From assembly GCA_948567375.1 (NCBI GenBank), contig OX419755.1, forward strand, positions 60,151,945-60,215,944: a stretch of DNA of 64,000 nucleotides, read 5' to 3'. This DNA is from Lunularia cruciata. Lineage: Eukaryota; Streptophyta; Marchantiopsida; Lunulariales; Lunulariaceae. Below the pieces are notes generated by a model. That model was given only the letters and a program-made list of their open reading frames with translations, had not been told where the DNA came from and ran no database searches. Below, in pieces: positions 53,778 to 64,000 of the stretch. The position numbers and the translations under genes are program-made. Within the stretch, counting starts at the first letter, position 1; each line of letters starts with the position of its first letter.

Positions 53778-56700
53778 TCCTAAGACAAAGGGAAAGAGAG
53801 GGACTCTAGCTTGATGGCCTGAGTTGGATTGGAGATTAGTCTTGGGGAGAGAAACAAGGGAAGTAGGAGAAGTCACCTCCTATCAAAGTGTGATTCTTCA
53901 AAAAAAGCCATTGAGGTGAGGAATTCATTTAGTGCACCAAAGCAAACCACCTATGTAATGATGTAGCAAGTGATGTTCTTTCAATAGATGTTTGCAAGAG
54001 AAGTGGTGAATTGGGCAAAGTGTTTACACAAGTGAGTAGGTAAGACTATTACTAGTTGGAGAATGAACATGCCATCCCATTAATTCATACTCTTTGTAGC
54101 CCATTTCTACTTTGGATTAAACCTACTCAGCTAGGAAGAGAGAGGAAGAATGGTGTTCCAATTTCATCCCAATTTATGAAGAGATGAGGATGGAGATGAG
54201 CAATATTAAATCAATGATTTTGTGAGGATGATGACCACTAAATCAAGAATGAGAAGGAGAAGATATTGTTGGTAGACATCCCAAGGGCAATAAAGAGAAG
54301 TAGACCTGAAGGAAGAATATCTCCACTATAGCCACAAAAGACAAGAAGGCTGAATCCAAAGCCAAAGATGGTGGTAGTGAAGGACCAGTCTTCAAATGAA
54401 AAACTGAAAGGAGAAGCCAAGTCAAGTGTGAGGACTCAAGAGAAGAAGAAGAGTTCACTTTGCAAAGTGGGGAGTCCAGCAGCAAGAGTGAAAGAGAACC
54501 CAAAGTTTAGCAATTAGTGGACAAAGTGGCTAGAGAAGAAGAACATGAATTCCATGAGGCAATCAATTGCATGGAAGAAGAGACAACCCTTGTCTAGAGT
54601 TACTTGCAAAAGAGTTAGAAGATGAACAAGCAAGAAAGATTGCTTTGGCATTCCCAAGGACAGCAAGATCAAAGAGAAGTGTGCAAGTTGTAGCTACAGG
54701 GCCGGGCAAAGTTGAAGAGGAAGGACACAACTCAGATGGAGTAACTTTGAAAGTATGAAGATCACATCTTTGGGACAAAGCACAAGCCAAAGAAGTGCCG
54801 ACCAAAGACAAAGACAAGGAAAATGATGAAGGAAGATACGTTGGAGTTGAATATCTATCAAATATCATTTGTCCTTTATTGGTGTAGCTACAGAAAAGAA
54901 AGAGGAGTTGAAGAAAGAGAATCCTAAATTGAAGGATGAACTAGAAGTAGGAAGGTTCTTGAGTGAAGAGACCTCAAAGTTGAGGAGTAAGTTTAACCTA
55001 AGGAGTGAAGGAAGCCAAAGAACTTTGGGTTGAGGCAGTTCTTTGGAAGAAGAGTTTTGAAAATTTGCATGAGAATTTCTTGAAGGAGCAGAAGGTGTCA
55101 TTTGAGAAGATGAAGGGTGAATTTGTTGATGCAAAGTTAGAAATTCTACACTTGAAAGCAATCAAAATTGTGATGGAGCAAGAGTTAGAGAGTCTGAGAA
55201 AGAGTGCAATGGAGAAGGATCAAGCCTAGCAACAATAGCTGATTGTTAGACATCAAGAGGAAAAAGATTGCAAGGTCTGATCAGAAGCATAGAAGCTCAA
55301 CTAGTCCAATATGTGGAAGAGAAAGAAGCACAAAAGGTGGAATGTGAGGATGAGTTAAAGATGTACCAAAATGAGTTGGAAGTAGAAAGAAGTAAGGAGA
55401 AGATAGTTCCAAGGAGAGAGTCGGATTCAATAGGAGCAATTGTGGTGGAGTTGAAGGCAATGCTGAGTATTGACACCATAGTTAAGTTGGAGGAGGCAAG
55501 ACTGCATTAATTGAAGTTGGTGCAGGAGACTAGGAAGATGAAAGCAAAGGAGGTCAACTTGAACAATCTTTTGATTTGCTTAAGAGGTTATGTAGATAGG
55601 AAGATGCTAGAGATAGGAAACAATGTGAGTCTCAAACTAGATTTAGTCAGATTAGACTTAGATAAACTTTGTAATGAGGTGAAAATAAATGCTAAGTGTA
55701 AATTTGTAGAAATAGGAGTGCAAGTGTCTTTGGGTGAGTTACCTAAGACATTAGAAGAGATTGGGTTAGCAAATGAGAATGTAAATAGATTAGCAAGGAC
55801 TTCAATTTCAGTTTAGACTGAAGAAATAATAGAAAAAGTAGAGGACTAAGTAGTATTATAGAGCCAAAAAAGAGCCAAAGAAGGAGAAGTGTTGGTAGAA
55901 GCCAAAGTCAAGATAGACCATGGATCAGAGTAGTAACAACTTTGAGATATGAAGAGGTAAATAAGAAAAGGTGGTTTGTCATTTTGGATCTATAAGTTGG
56001 TAGAGTTATTATAGACTGGTATGTTATTAGATAACTATCAAGTGCTTTGCCTATTTAAAGGAGGCATTCATAGTTTGTTGTTGTTCAATGTTCATATTTT
56101 TGAAGTTGAGTAAAGCAAAGTGTTGTAACTTAGTGCTCATTATTTCAGCTTAATTCCAAGTATCAATCTTATGTGTGTGTTTATCAATGTTTGGATAATT
56201 TTAAAGTGAAAGTTAGTGAGCTTGTTGGATCTTGAATTCTATAGTGCTGATTTTCATTCTATGTGTTTGATCTTGAGTGAATAGCAATCAAAGCAATACT
56301 TTGACATATTTGTGAGCAATTGTAGTGTTGGTAGTATTTTGCAATTATGAGTGCAATGTTGGATTGATGAAAAGCAATTTTGATTGAGGAAGTTGTGCCT
56401 TCAATGGAAGGGTGGAACACAATTCCAAGGTGAAGTCATTTCATGGTGAAGTAGCCTTATTTAGGAAAATTGAATCATCACAATCAAAGTTTAATTGGAA
56501 AGAGATTGATGAATTGTGATTATGGGTGACATGTTATTGTGATGAGATTGTGATTTAATGCTTGTTACTCTCTTCTAGGTGTAGGATATATTAGAGTCAA
56601 ATATCTATCAAAGATTATTTGTCCTTTGTTGGTGCAACTATAGAAAAAGAAAGAGGAGTTGAAGAAAGAGCATGTTGAATTGAAAGATGAACTAGAAGTA

Positions 56701-58334
56701 GTAAGGTACTTTAGTGAAGAGACCTCAAAGTTGATTAAGTTAACCCAAGGAGAGAATGAAGCCAAAGAACTTTAAGTGGAGGTAGTTCTTTGGAAAAAGA
56801 GTTTTGATAACTTATAGGATAATTTCTTGAAGCACAATGACAAGTTGAAAGAGCAAGAGGCACCAATCAAGAAGATGAAGGGTGAATTTGCTAATGCAAA
56901 GTTAGAAATTATACACTTAAAGGCAATTGCTATTTTGATGGAACAAGAGCTAGAGAGTTTGAGAAAGAGTGCAATGGAGAAGGATCAAGCTTGGCAATGA
57001 GAGTTGACTATTAGACATCAAGAGGAAGAAAGCTTGCAGGGTCTGATCAGAAGCATAGAAGCTCAATTAGTCCATTATATGGAAGAGAAAGAAGCATAGA
57101 AGGTGGAACTTGAGGACAAGTTGAAGATGTATTGGAATGAGTTAGAAGCGGAAAGAAGTAAGGAGAAGATAGTTCCAATGAGTGAGCCATATTCAATAGG
57201 AGCAATTGTGGTGGAGTTGAAGGTGATGTTGAGTAATAATACCAAAGTTAAGTTGGACAAGGTGAGACTACATGAATTGAAGTTGTTGGTATAGGAGACT
57301 AGGAAGAGGTAGGAAAAGGAGGTTGACTTGAACAATCTTTTGATTTGCTTAAGAGATCATGTAGATAGGAAAATGTTGGAGTTAGGAGACAATGTGAGTC
57401 TCAGACTAGATTAGTCAGATAAGACTAAAGACTTCAATTCCAATTTAGTTTGAAGAAATAGTAGAGGAATTAGTAGTAGTAGTAGATAGAGCCAAAGAAG
57501 GAGAAGTGCTAGAAGGAACCTTTGGTTTAGAAGCCAAAATCAAGATAGACATCTTATTGGATTAGTAATAGTTTTGAGATATGAAGAGGTGGTTGTCATT
57601 TTGGATCTGCAGGTTGATAAAGTTGTTATAGACCGGTATGTTGTTAGATAACTATCAAGTGCTCTGCCTATTTAGAGGAGGCATTCACAATGTATTATGT
57701 TTAGTGTTCATATTTCTGAAGTTGAGTAAAGCAAAGTGTTGTAACTTAGTGCTCGTCATTTCAGCTTAATTGTGAGTATCAATCCTATGTATGTGTTTGT
57801 GTGTATTTGGAGAATTTTGAAGTGCAAGTTAGTGAGCTTGTTGGATGTTGTATTCTAAAATGTTGATTCTCATTTTGTGTGTATGATCCTGAATGAATAG
57901 CAATCAAAGCAATGCCTTGACAGATCTGAGAGATATTGTAGTGTTAGTAGTATTTTACAATTACAAGTGCAATGTAAGATTGATGCAAAGCAATTTTGAT
58001 TGAGGAAGTTGTGCCTTCAATAGAGGGGTGGAACCCAGTTCCAAGGCAAAGTCATTTTATGGTAGCCTTCTTTGGGAAAACTGAATCATCATAATCAAAG
58101 TTGAATTGAAAAGAGATTGATGAATTGTCATAATGGGTGACATGTTATTGTGACAAGACTATGATTCAATGCTTGTTACTCTCTTCAGGGTGTTGTTTCT
58201 ACTTGAGGTACTAAAGACAAACTCAAGAAGAATTGATGTTTTACTTCATATTTGACTATTTTTGAACAATATCTTTGTGGGAATGAACTATTACTTGCTA
58301 ATTACTACAAAAGTGATACTTATTGGGTTGTCAC
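53778..58334 (+). pseudogene. LTR-encoded coiled-coil protein copy 5, remaining part with tandem coiled coil
   Basis: Continues the gene cut at 44,006. The conserved domain is recognisable but frame-broken at 53,800-54,180 (VNWAKCLH-like, AHFYFGLNLL-like). The acidic part lies at 54,400-54,760. The coiled coil occurs twice: 55,005-55,816 (KSFENLHENFLKEQKVSFEK, QETRKMKAKEVNLNNLLIC) and again at 56,590-57,420. Each is followed by the same untranslated end (about 55,930-56,580 and 57,550-58,335). Stops are frequent. The duplication of gene 3' half plus LTR end points to unequal exchange or a template jump within the LTR. Confidence 0.65.
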
Positions 58335-58335
58335 A

Positions 58336-58585
58336 TAGGCCCATGAAAGAATAATGGTGCACATAGATATTTTATTATGTTTGTTGCTAAGCACCAACCA
58401 TTGCTATGGTAGTAGATATGGAGAAGATAAGACTTCCTATACCATTGAACTCCATTCCAAGGGGATTTGAGGAGAGGTTGGATCTACAAGTACCCCAATC
58501 AAAATCAATCTACCATTTGACCTCTAAGAAGAAACCACATGCTTAGTCCCATGTAGAAAGATACCTAGTAGGAGTTTGAGAGACC
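58336..58585 (+). other. Unassigned sequence between LCL and MTG solo copies
   Basis: About 250 bases of decayed sequence that probably join to 43,308 when the LCL copy is removed. I see no gene in it. Confidence 0.4.
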
Positions 58586-59140
58586 TATCACGCCATTTGT
58601 AGTGTCGCATCTAGATGCTCAGACATTGGAGTTCTAGTGATAGCAATTAGAGTTATTTCAGAAGTTTCTCAGAGACTACTTTCCAACGGTCAGATTTTTT
58701 GTTTGGAGTACTGACTTCACGGTGGGGCCCACTATCACTTTGCACCATTTGCACCGTCAAGTGTGCCATCAGCGGGACCATTAGGGTTCAAACCTTGCTC
58801 AAGTCTAGGGGGTATACTTTTCAAGTGCAGCTCTAGAGAGCTCACTTCTTTGATGTTGAGCCTTCGAGTTCTTGGCTATGGTGGATAGAGGCCGGCAAGC
58901 ATCACCTGGATTCTCTTAGCTAGAGTGGGTGTGGCTTGACTGTAATTAGTGCCCAGTTGTTGGCAGTTTATAGAGTGACAGATCAAGTACTGATTAGAGT
59001 TGAGTTGAGTTTAGAATGGTAAACAATCTGATTATTGTGGCACTTTAGAGTCTATGTATGACTTATGTGTGAGTTGTGCTTCTATAATGTATGATGTTGA
59101 TAGTGATGTATGTTGTGTAGCAATGTATATATGCACGACA
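58586..59140 (+). mobile_element. MTG solo terminal repeat A-B (duplication GACC)
   Basis: A part 58,586-59,034 (449 bp, first bases TATCACGCC) followed by B part 59,035-59,140 (106 bp, ending GCACGACA). It is flanked by GACC at 58,582-58,585 and 59,141-59,144, again four bases. It is expected from recombination between A1 and A2 of a complete element. It confirms the two outer ends TGTC...GACA and the four-base target duplication. Confidence 0.88.
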
Positions 59141-61013
59141 GACCATGCAAATGCTCAAAGACTGTTAGCAATGATGGCATGCAACCCAAGATCCCATACT
59201 TTTAGGAATAGTTTTGTATTGTAAGTACCAAGTATATCATTGGATGTTTTGGGGTGATGTCAAGGAGGAAGGTGCATTAAGCCCTTTTCATCAAGAAACC
59301 AAGTGCACATCTTTCATGTTTCTCCTACAACAAGCCAACATATGGGGTTGTTGCATAGGAAGGACTCTAGTGTTAGCCCATGTGGATGGTTTTATAAAAA
59401 CATGGGACTCTATCTTCAAGGACTAGCAAGAAAGAGATTAGACAAGACTCTACTAAAAATGCAAAAGGAGTTCTTTCCTTGGCCACATAAGGGGAAAAAA
59501 GAAGAAATAGCATTTAGAGGCGTGCCTAAGGTGTAATGACTTAGGAAAGAGCTATGTCATTGGGCAAAAATACCAATTTTGAGTGTGGAAAATGTTATCC
59601 AGAGGATGATATAGAAGAAGTGTAGGATGGAGAGGGGATGAAGAAGGAAGAATGGTTTTGGGATCCTTTAATTACCAAATATTTAGGGAAAGTCATCCAT
59701 GGGCTGACTTGTCAAGTGTGGGATTAATCTTCTATGGAAATTTATAATAAAGAAGAAGATAAGTAGTAATTAAAGCTAAAGTGGTGCTTTAACTATGCTA
59801 GGGGTTTGTAATCTAGTAGAGAGAATTTATGGCTAGGAGTCAATTGGCATTTATGGCAGTGGCACATGAAGGAGGTGGTAGTTACAAGTAGAGTATTATA
59901 AGAGATAAAAAAATTCTCTTAGGGTTAGGTTATTTGTATATAAGTGGGCTTGTGCCCTTAAGTAGGAGTTCTCATTTTCTTCAAGTGTAGTTTGATTGAA
60001 GGTTTGGCCGGTTGTAACCAATGGCTCTCTTATTGACCTATCTACCCATTAGTTCACTGATTTTAGAGGAGAATCCAAGTTAGATCATTAATTCATGTAG
60101 GCAGATTCAATTGCTCAAACATAATCATTGAGCCCATGGACTGAACTACTGCTAGTCATGGTGGTAAGAGTTAGCTTGTGTCCTTGGGATTGATAGTTCT
60201 TGCTTGATCAACCAAGAAATTCTCATTATAAAGAAAACATATTCTGCATATTCTTGTGATTTTTTATGAGTCCAATTTCAAGTTGAAAATCAATGCTCAT
60301 CACACCATTTTCTAAATTGTAGAGGTGCATTCTAGCAGTATGTTAGTGATTTGAGAGTGAGTGTATTACTCAGGCCAAAGGGTTCATAGGGGGATATAAT
60401 TACAAGCTATCTCTTGGGTTGAGTGTCCAAGGGTGAAACCAGTTCCTTGGTAGAGCTACAATTGCTACAACAATTCTTACTTCATCTGGCTCCAAACCAA
60501 GTGAGAGGCCAATCCTATATAGATTTTCCCAGTATTTTCTGATTCTTGTAGCATCTTGCACCCTCACTATAGGATTGGGCCAAATCATTGAAAATATATC
60601 CTATGGATGCTATGTTTGGATGTATAGCTAACATATCTCTTCCTTCTCTTGTAAGTTTGGGGTTGGGAAATGAAGCAAATTTAAGTATATCAATGGAGCA
60701 AAGTGAGGGAATTGGAGTATGATCTAGTTTGAAAATCCAAGAAGAATAAAGAAAGAGTTGCAAGATGACATCCTTATGCTAGATATGAGTGAGACATTTC
60801 CCAGTACCTTTGAGTTTGGAGAGGATATCAAGCAAGCATTTGAAGAAGGGAGTCTATTTCTTGATGATTCTCAACTTGTGTGAAAAATGTTACTATGGAT
60901 AAGTTTATTTGAAGCTAGAAAAGTACAAGAAGAAAAGGATTGAAAAATGCACGTATTGATCCAAAAGGAGTGAAAGATCCATGCCTTAAGAAAGAAGGGG
61001 TAAAAGGGTTGTG
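59141..61013 (+). other. Unassigned decayed sequence
   Basis: No gene that I can support. 59,210-59,540 has overlapping short open frames without recognisable domains. 59,640-60,020 reads like a regulatory or LTR end, with a TATATAAG box near 59,936-59,943. The rest is AT-rich with no structure I recognise. It ends in a purine-rich stretch (60,990-61,008) before an LCL LTR. Confidence 0.4.
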
Positions 61014-64000
61014 TGTGGTGCCCACATTTTTTGTTTTTTTTCAAAATAAAGAAGAAGAAGTGTATAGAGAAGTCGGATTGTGCTTGTATGGCCGAAGAAG
61101 GCAAAGAAAAGAGTCTTCGGGATGAAACCCAAAGTAAAGTGACTTTGGGTCATAAGGCAAAGTACTCGGAAATGCCTTGTCAGCACACAACCCAAAGTAA
61201 GGAGTCTTTGTATCGAGGGGAGCTCAACCCAAGGCGAAGTTAGTCTAACAACCTTTTGTCGGGGCAAGAAATTCAAGAAAGGACCATTCAAAAACCGGCG
61301 GCCCATACGCGCAAAGTATGATTGACAGTGACAGGTGCATGCAGGATGTGTGATTTCTTGGTAGAAACTCGAAGTGAAGAAAGACAAAGAAAGCGCAACT
61401 CTATAAAAATTGAACTCGCAACAACGCAATGTTGAGTAATTTTCCTTCACCGTTGAGAAGTCATCTTGCAGGTGATTGCGGGAAGGGAAATAGAGTTGGA
61501 AACGCGCTAGTGTATAAGGGAGAAGTTGCAAGAGTGAAACCAAGAGATAGTGAGAAAACAGGAGAGATGGGAGGAGGAAAGAAGAACTCCAAATTTGTAG
61601 TGAGAAATCATGCAATTCGGAGGTTAGATGTGATTGCGAGGATCAAAGTCTTGAGCCGACTTCGGATCACCTTCTTGGTATGGAACTGGAACGTGAGTTT
61701 TCTAGGTTTCATGACAAAGATCATCGAGAGCAAGTGTCTCGATGGACCCGAGGAAGAAGGGAAGAGAGGAAATCCGGTTTGCTGGACAGAGTCAGATTGG
61801 AGACTGGAACTTGGGAAGGAAGCAGGCTTGGAGCAGGGGGCCACGTTCTTGGGGAAGGGAGAGATAGCCCAAGAAACCCAAGAGGTGAGAGATGCATTCT
61901 CATCAAAGCGGACAAAGAATGGGTAAAAAGTCAAGAGCTACAAAGACCCTATCAAGAGAGGAATTGTGAGTGCTCTGATGGCAATCCTGAAGCAAGAGAG
62001 AACAACCTATGTGATGAAACACCAAGCGGTGTTCTTTCACAAATTGTTTGCAGGAGAACCGATTAATTGGGTGAGGTTTTTCCATGGGAGAACGCAACAA
62101 ATGGTGTGGAATCTGTGGGATAAATTGCCTCCACACTACATCGTGCCGTTTGCAGCTCATTTCTACCTTGGGTTGAATTTGCTAAACTCAACAGAGCAAA
62201 CTTAGATGGTGTCGCATTTCCATCCCGATTTGAGAAAGGAGGTCGATGTAGAGGAGCAGCAGTACATCTTGCAAATCAGAAGCACCAACGAGTACTACAA
62301 GAAGATAGGGAAGAATGTGGAGATCAAAGTGAGTACTCCAAACTCAAAGAAGAGAAGTTGGCAGGGCGAAGCTGAAGACACAATGAAACCTCGAAAGACC
62401 AGGAGAGGAAACCCGAGGCGAGGCATGGTGGTGATTGAGTCGGAAGATGAAGATTATTTGGAAGGTGACGCCGAGCGCAAGACCAAAGACTCGGAACACA
62501 AGGAGGAGCCCGAGCTAACGCTACAGAGTGGAGATACGAGTAGTGACAGCGATGAGGGTGGAGAAATGACATCGGCGCCAGCTGCAGCAGAGGAAGAAGA
62601 AGAAGTGCAGGCAGAGATTGAGGCCGAGGACAGCACAAAGTTGGAAGATGAAGTACCTAATGCAGAAGAGAAGATTGCAGTTCAGAGGGGAGTCCACTTG
62701 AGACATAAGGCAAAGTACGATGCAAGTACTGTGAAAGAAGAAGCGATTGAAAGCTCAAGAAGCAAGGCGTCCGTTCCAATATGAAGCCTATAGAGAAGAA
62801 GGCGAGTATCAAATGAACAAGAAGTGCAAAGAGAAGTGGCTATGCAGAAGAAGTAACCCCGAGCGATGGAGTCGAGTACCTACGGGAGGTGGTGTGTCCT
62901 CTGTTGGTGAAGTTAGAGTACAAGAAGAAGGAGATGCAGTCAACTTGTCCAGAGGTAAAGACTGTCTTGCAGGTGTTATCAAGATTAGAAGAAGAGAACT
63001 CGAAGTTGAAGAAGAGTATAACCCAAGGTGAGGAGGAAAGGGAAGTACTGCGAGCGGAGGCAGTAGTGAGGACTCAGGTAATTGAAGCCCTGAAGAAAGA
63101 AGTGAGATATCAAGAAGATCTTGTTAAGAAGAGTGACATAGCAAGGGAAAGACAAGTAGCTGAATACAAGATCTTGAAGCAGCAGTTTGCTGATTCAAGA
63201 GTAGAAGTTATCCATGCTATGGCGAGAGTAGCAGCAAAGGATCAAGAGCTTGATAGAGTGATGGAGAGTGTAGAGGAGAAGAAGCAACTCTGGCAAAGAG
63301 AGTTGGTAGCACGGTATAGGGAAGAAGAGAGATTACAAGAGTTACTTCGTAATCAGGAGGAGAAGGTTGTACAAAAGGAGAAGGAGAAGGAGACGGTGAA
63401 AGCTGAGTTTGAAGTGGAATTGGCAAAGTAAAGGGAGGATTGGCTTGCAGATTGAGAGCGAGAGAGGAAGATGAGATTGGAGCTGTTGAAGGAGATAGTC
63501 CTCAGGATGAACATGATGTTGATTACAGAGGCCAGCGTTCAAATTGAAGAGATGAGGTTGCACGGGTTGAAGTTGTTGGTGCAAGAGACAAGGCAAAGAC
63601 AGGCAAAAGACACTGATTTGAATGCCTTGTTGATTAGTTTAAGAACTCATGTAGACATGAAGATCTTAGAAGTAGAAGACAATATTGCAATTAGATTAGA
63701 CTTAGTGAAAATAGAGATCAAAAAACTTTGGAAAGATGTTAGATCCAAACCCGAAGTAGATAACATAGGAGTGCAGATTCCTTTGGAGTTAGAGATGGAG
63801 ACAATGGAGAAGAGTGGGTTGAGAGATGAAGAGTTAGAAAGATTACCCACTAGTGCAATTTCAGATCAGGAAAGAGAATTGTTGGATCTGGTAGAAGAAG
63901 TAGAAGATGTGAAACCCGAGGAAAAAGTACTAGGAAGTAAGATTACTTTGGGTTTGGGTTTGAAAGCCAATGACAAAGTAGACATCGGATCGGAGTAGTA
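61014..64000 (+). mobile_element. LCL LTR, copy 6 (3' end outside window)
   Basis: Starts TGTGGTGCCCACA at 61,014 and matches copies 1 and 4 up to the window edge. The sequence just before it (GAAGGGGTAAAAGGG) is purine-rich, so this could be a 3' LTR with its polypurine tract, or a solo LTR. The TATA box CTATAAAAAT is at 61,401-61,410. Confidence 0.82.
61429..63998 (+). pseudogene. LTR-encoded coiled-coil protein, copy 6 (best preserved together with copy 1)
   Basis: ATG at 61,429 (MLSNFPSPLRSHLAGD), conserved stop at 63,996-63,998. The length is 2,570 bases, two more than copy 1, so nearly the whole 855-codon gene is kept. Frame 1 is open from 61,429 to 62,784 except for stops near 61,924 and 62,203. 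One frameshift lies between 62,784 and 62,889, and the coiled coil is then open to 63,431 and from 63,471 to the end. The acidic block (SGDTSSDSDEGGEM) and the heptad-rich region (KTVLQVLSRLEEENSKLKK) are clear. The N-terminal domain holds FFHKLFAGEPINWVRFFHG. Function unknown; a gag-like or nucleic-acid-binding structural role is possible. Confidence 0.72.

Larger units (their letters stand above)
43309..58335 (+). mobile_element. LCL solo LTR, copy 5, split by MTG (duplication TAGGC)
   Basis: Starts TGTGGTACTTGAA at 43,309 and ends GGGTTGTCACA at 58,335, with TAGGC on both sides (43,304-43,308 and 58,336-58,340). Without the MTG element it would be about 5.3 kb, longer than its relatives because its 3' half is present twice in tandem (about 54,845-56,589 and 56,590-58,335). 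It is the most diverged LCL copy here and clearly older than the MTG element inserted in it. Confidence 0.85.

Noticed and set aside
43309-58335. A single giant host gene encoding coiled-coil proteins across 43-58 kb
   Set aside because: The coding traces belong to one LTR with TG...CA ends and a TAGGC duplication, and the same protein occurs in five other LTR copies.
59210-59540. Small host gene with overlapping open frames
   Set aside because: Two frames overlap without recognisable domain or conserved relatives in the window, in a decayed setting.

Overview
The window is a nested pile of retrotransposons from a large, repeat-rich genome, most likely a streptophyte (land plant or charophyte alga). 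The grounds are several Ty3/gypsy lineages, primer sites of the plant types (tRNA-Asp-like and initiator-Met-like), a chromovirus with a chromodomain, and an Athila/Tat-like integrase. I see no convincing host gene, tRNA or rRNA gene. The species cannot be fixed from the sequence. Three families explain most of it; the names are mine: MTG (methyltransferase gypsy), LCL (long coding LTR) and CHR (chromovirus).

MTG is the notable one. A near-complete copy lies at 44,011-53,773 (+). One reading frame of about 7 kb, broken only by four stop codons, encodes gag with two zinc knuckles, an aspartic protease, a DNMT3-like cytosine-5 DNA methyltransferase (motifs I-IV-VI-VIII-IX-X in the usual, unpermuted order), reverse transcriptase, RNase H, a DDE integrase and a C-terminal PHD finger. 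Its ends are not ordinary LTRs. They form a split direct repeat, A1-internal-B1-A2-B2, flanked by a 4-bp target duplication (ACGG). A decayed copy on the minus strand (3,648-19,700, itself interrupted) has the same B1-A2 order, three of the four stops, and the methyltransferase and PHD regions. A third, older fragment is at 19,701-21,100 (+), and a solo A-B copy with its own 4-bp duplication is at 58,586-59,140.

LCL is a Ty3/gypsy family whose LTR is about 3.7 kb and itself contains a TATA box and an about 855-codon coiled-coil protein gene. Copies are at 1-3,647 (-), 11,358-15,060 (-), 16,864-18,259 (-, truncated), 27,132-30,842 (+, solo, duplication CATAG), 43,309-58,335 (+, solo, duplication TAGGC, split by MTG) and 61,014-64,000 (+). 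Its PBS and polypurine tract are seen around the 11-16 kb copy.

CHR supplies 21,101-39,536: a solo LTR, a degraded minus-strand copy, a plus-strand copy (26.7-39.5 kb) interrupted both by the LCL solo LTR and by a complete 6.7-kb minus-strand CHR element (31,347-38,012). Three stretches (39,537-43,308; 58,336-58,585; 59,141-61,013) are decayed sequence I could not assign.

Order of events: the CHR copy at 26.7-39.5 kb is older than the two insertions in it. The LCL copy at 43,309 is older than the MTG element inside it. MTG copy 2 landed inside an older MTG copy and was then hit by LCL elements.
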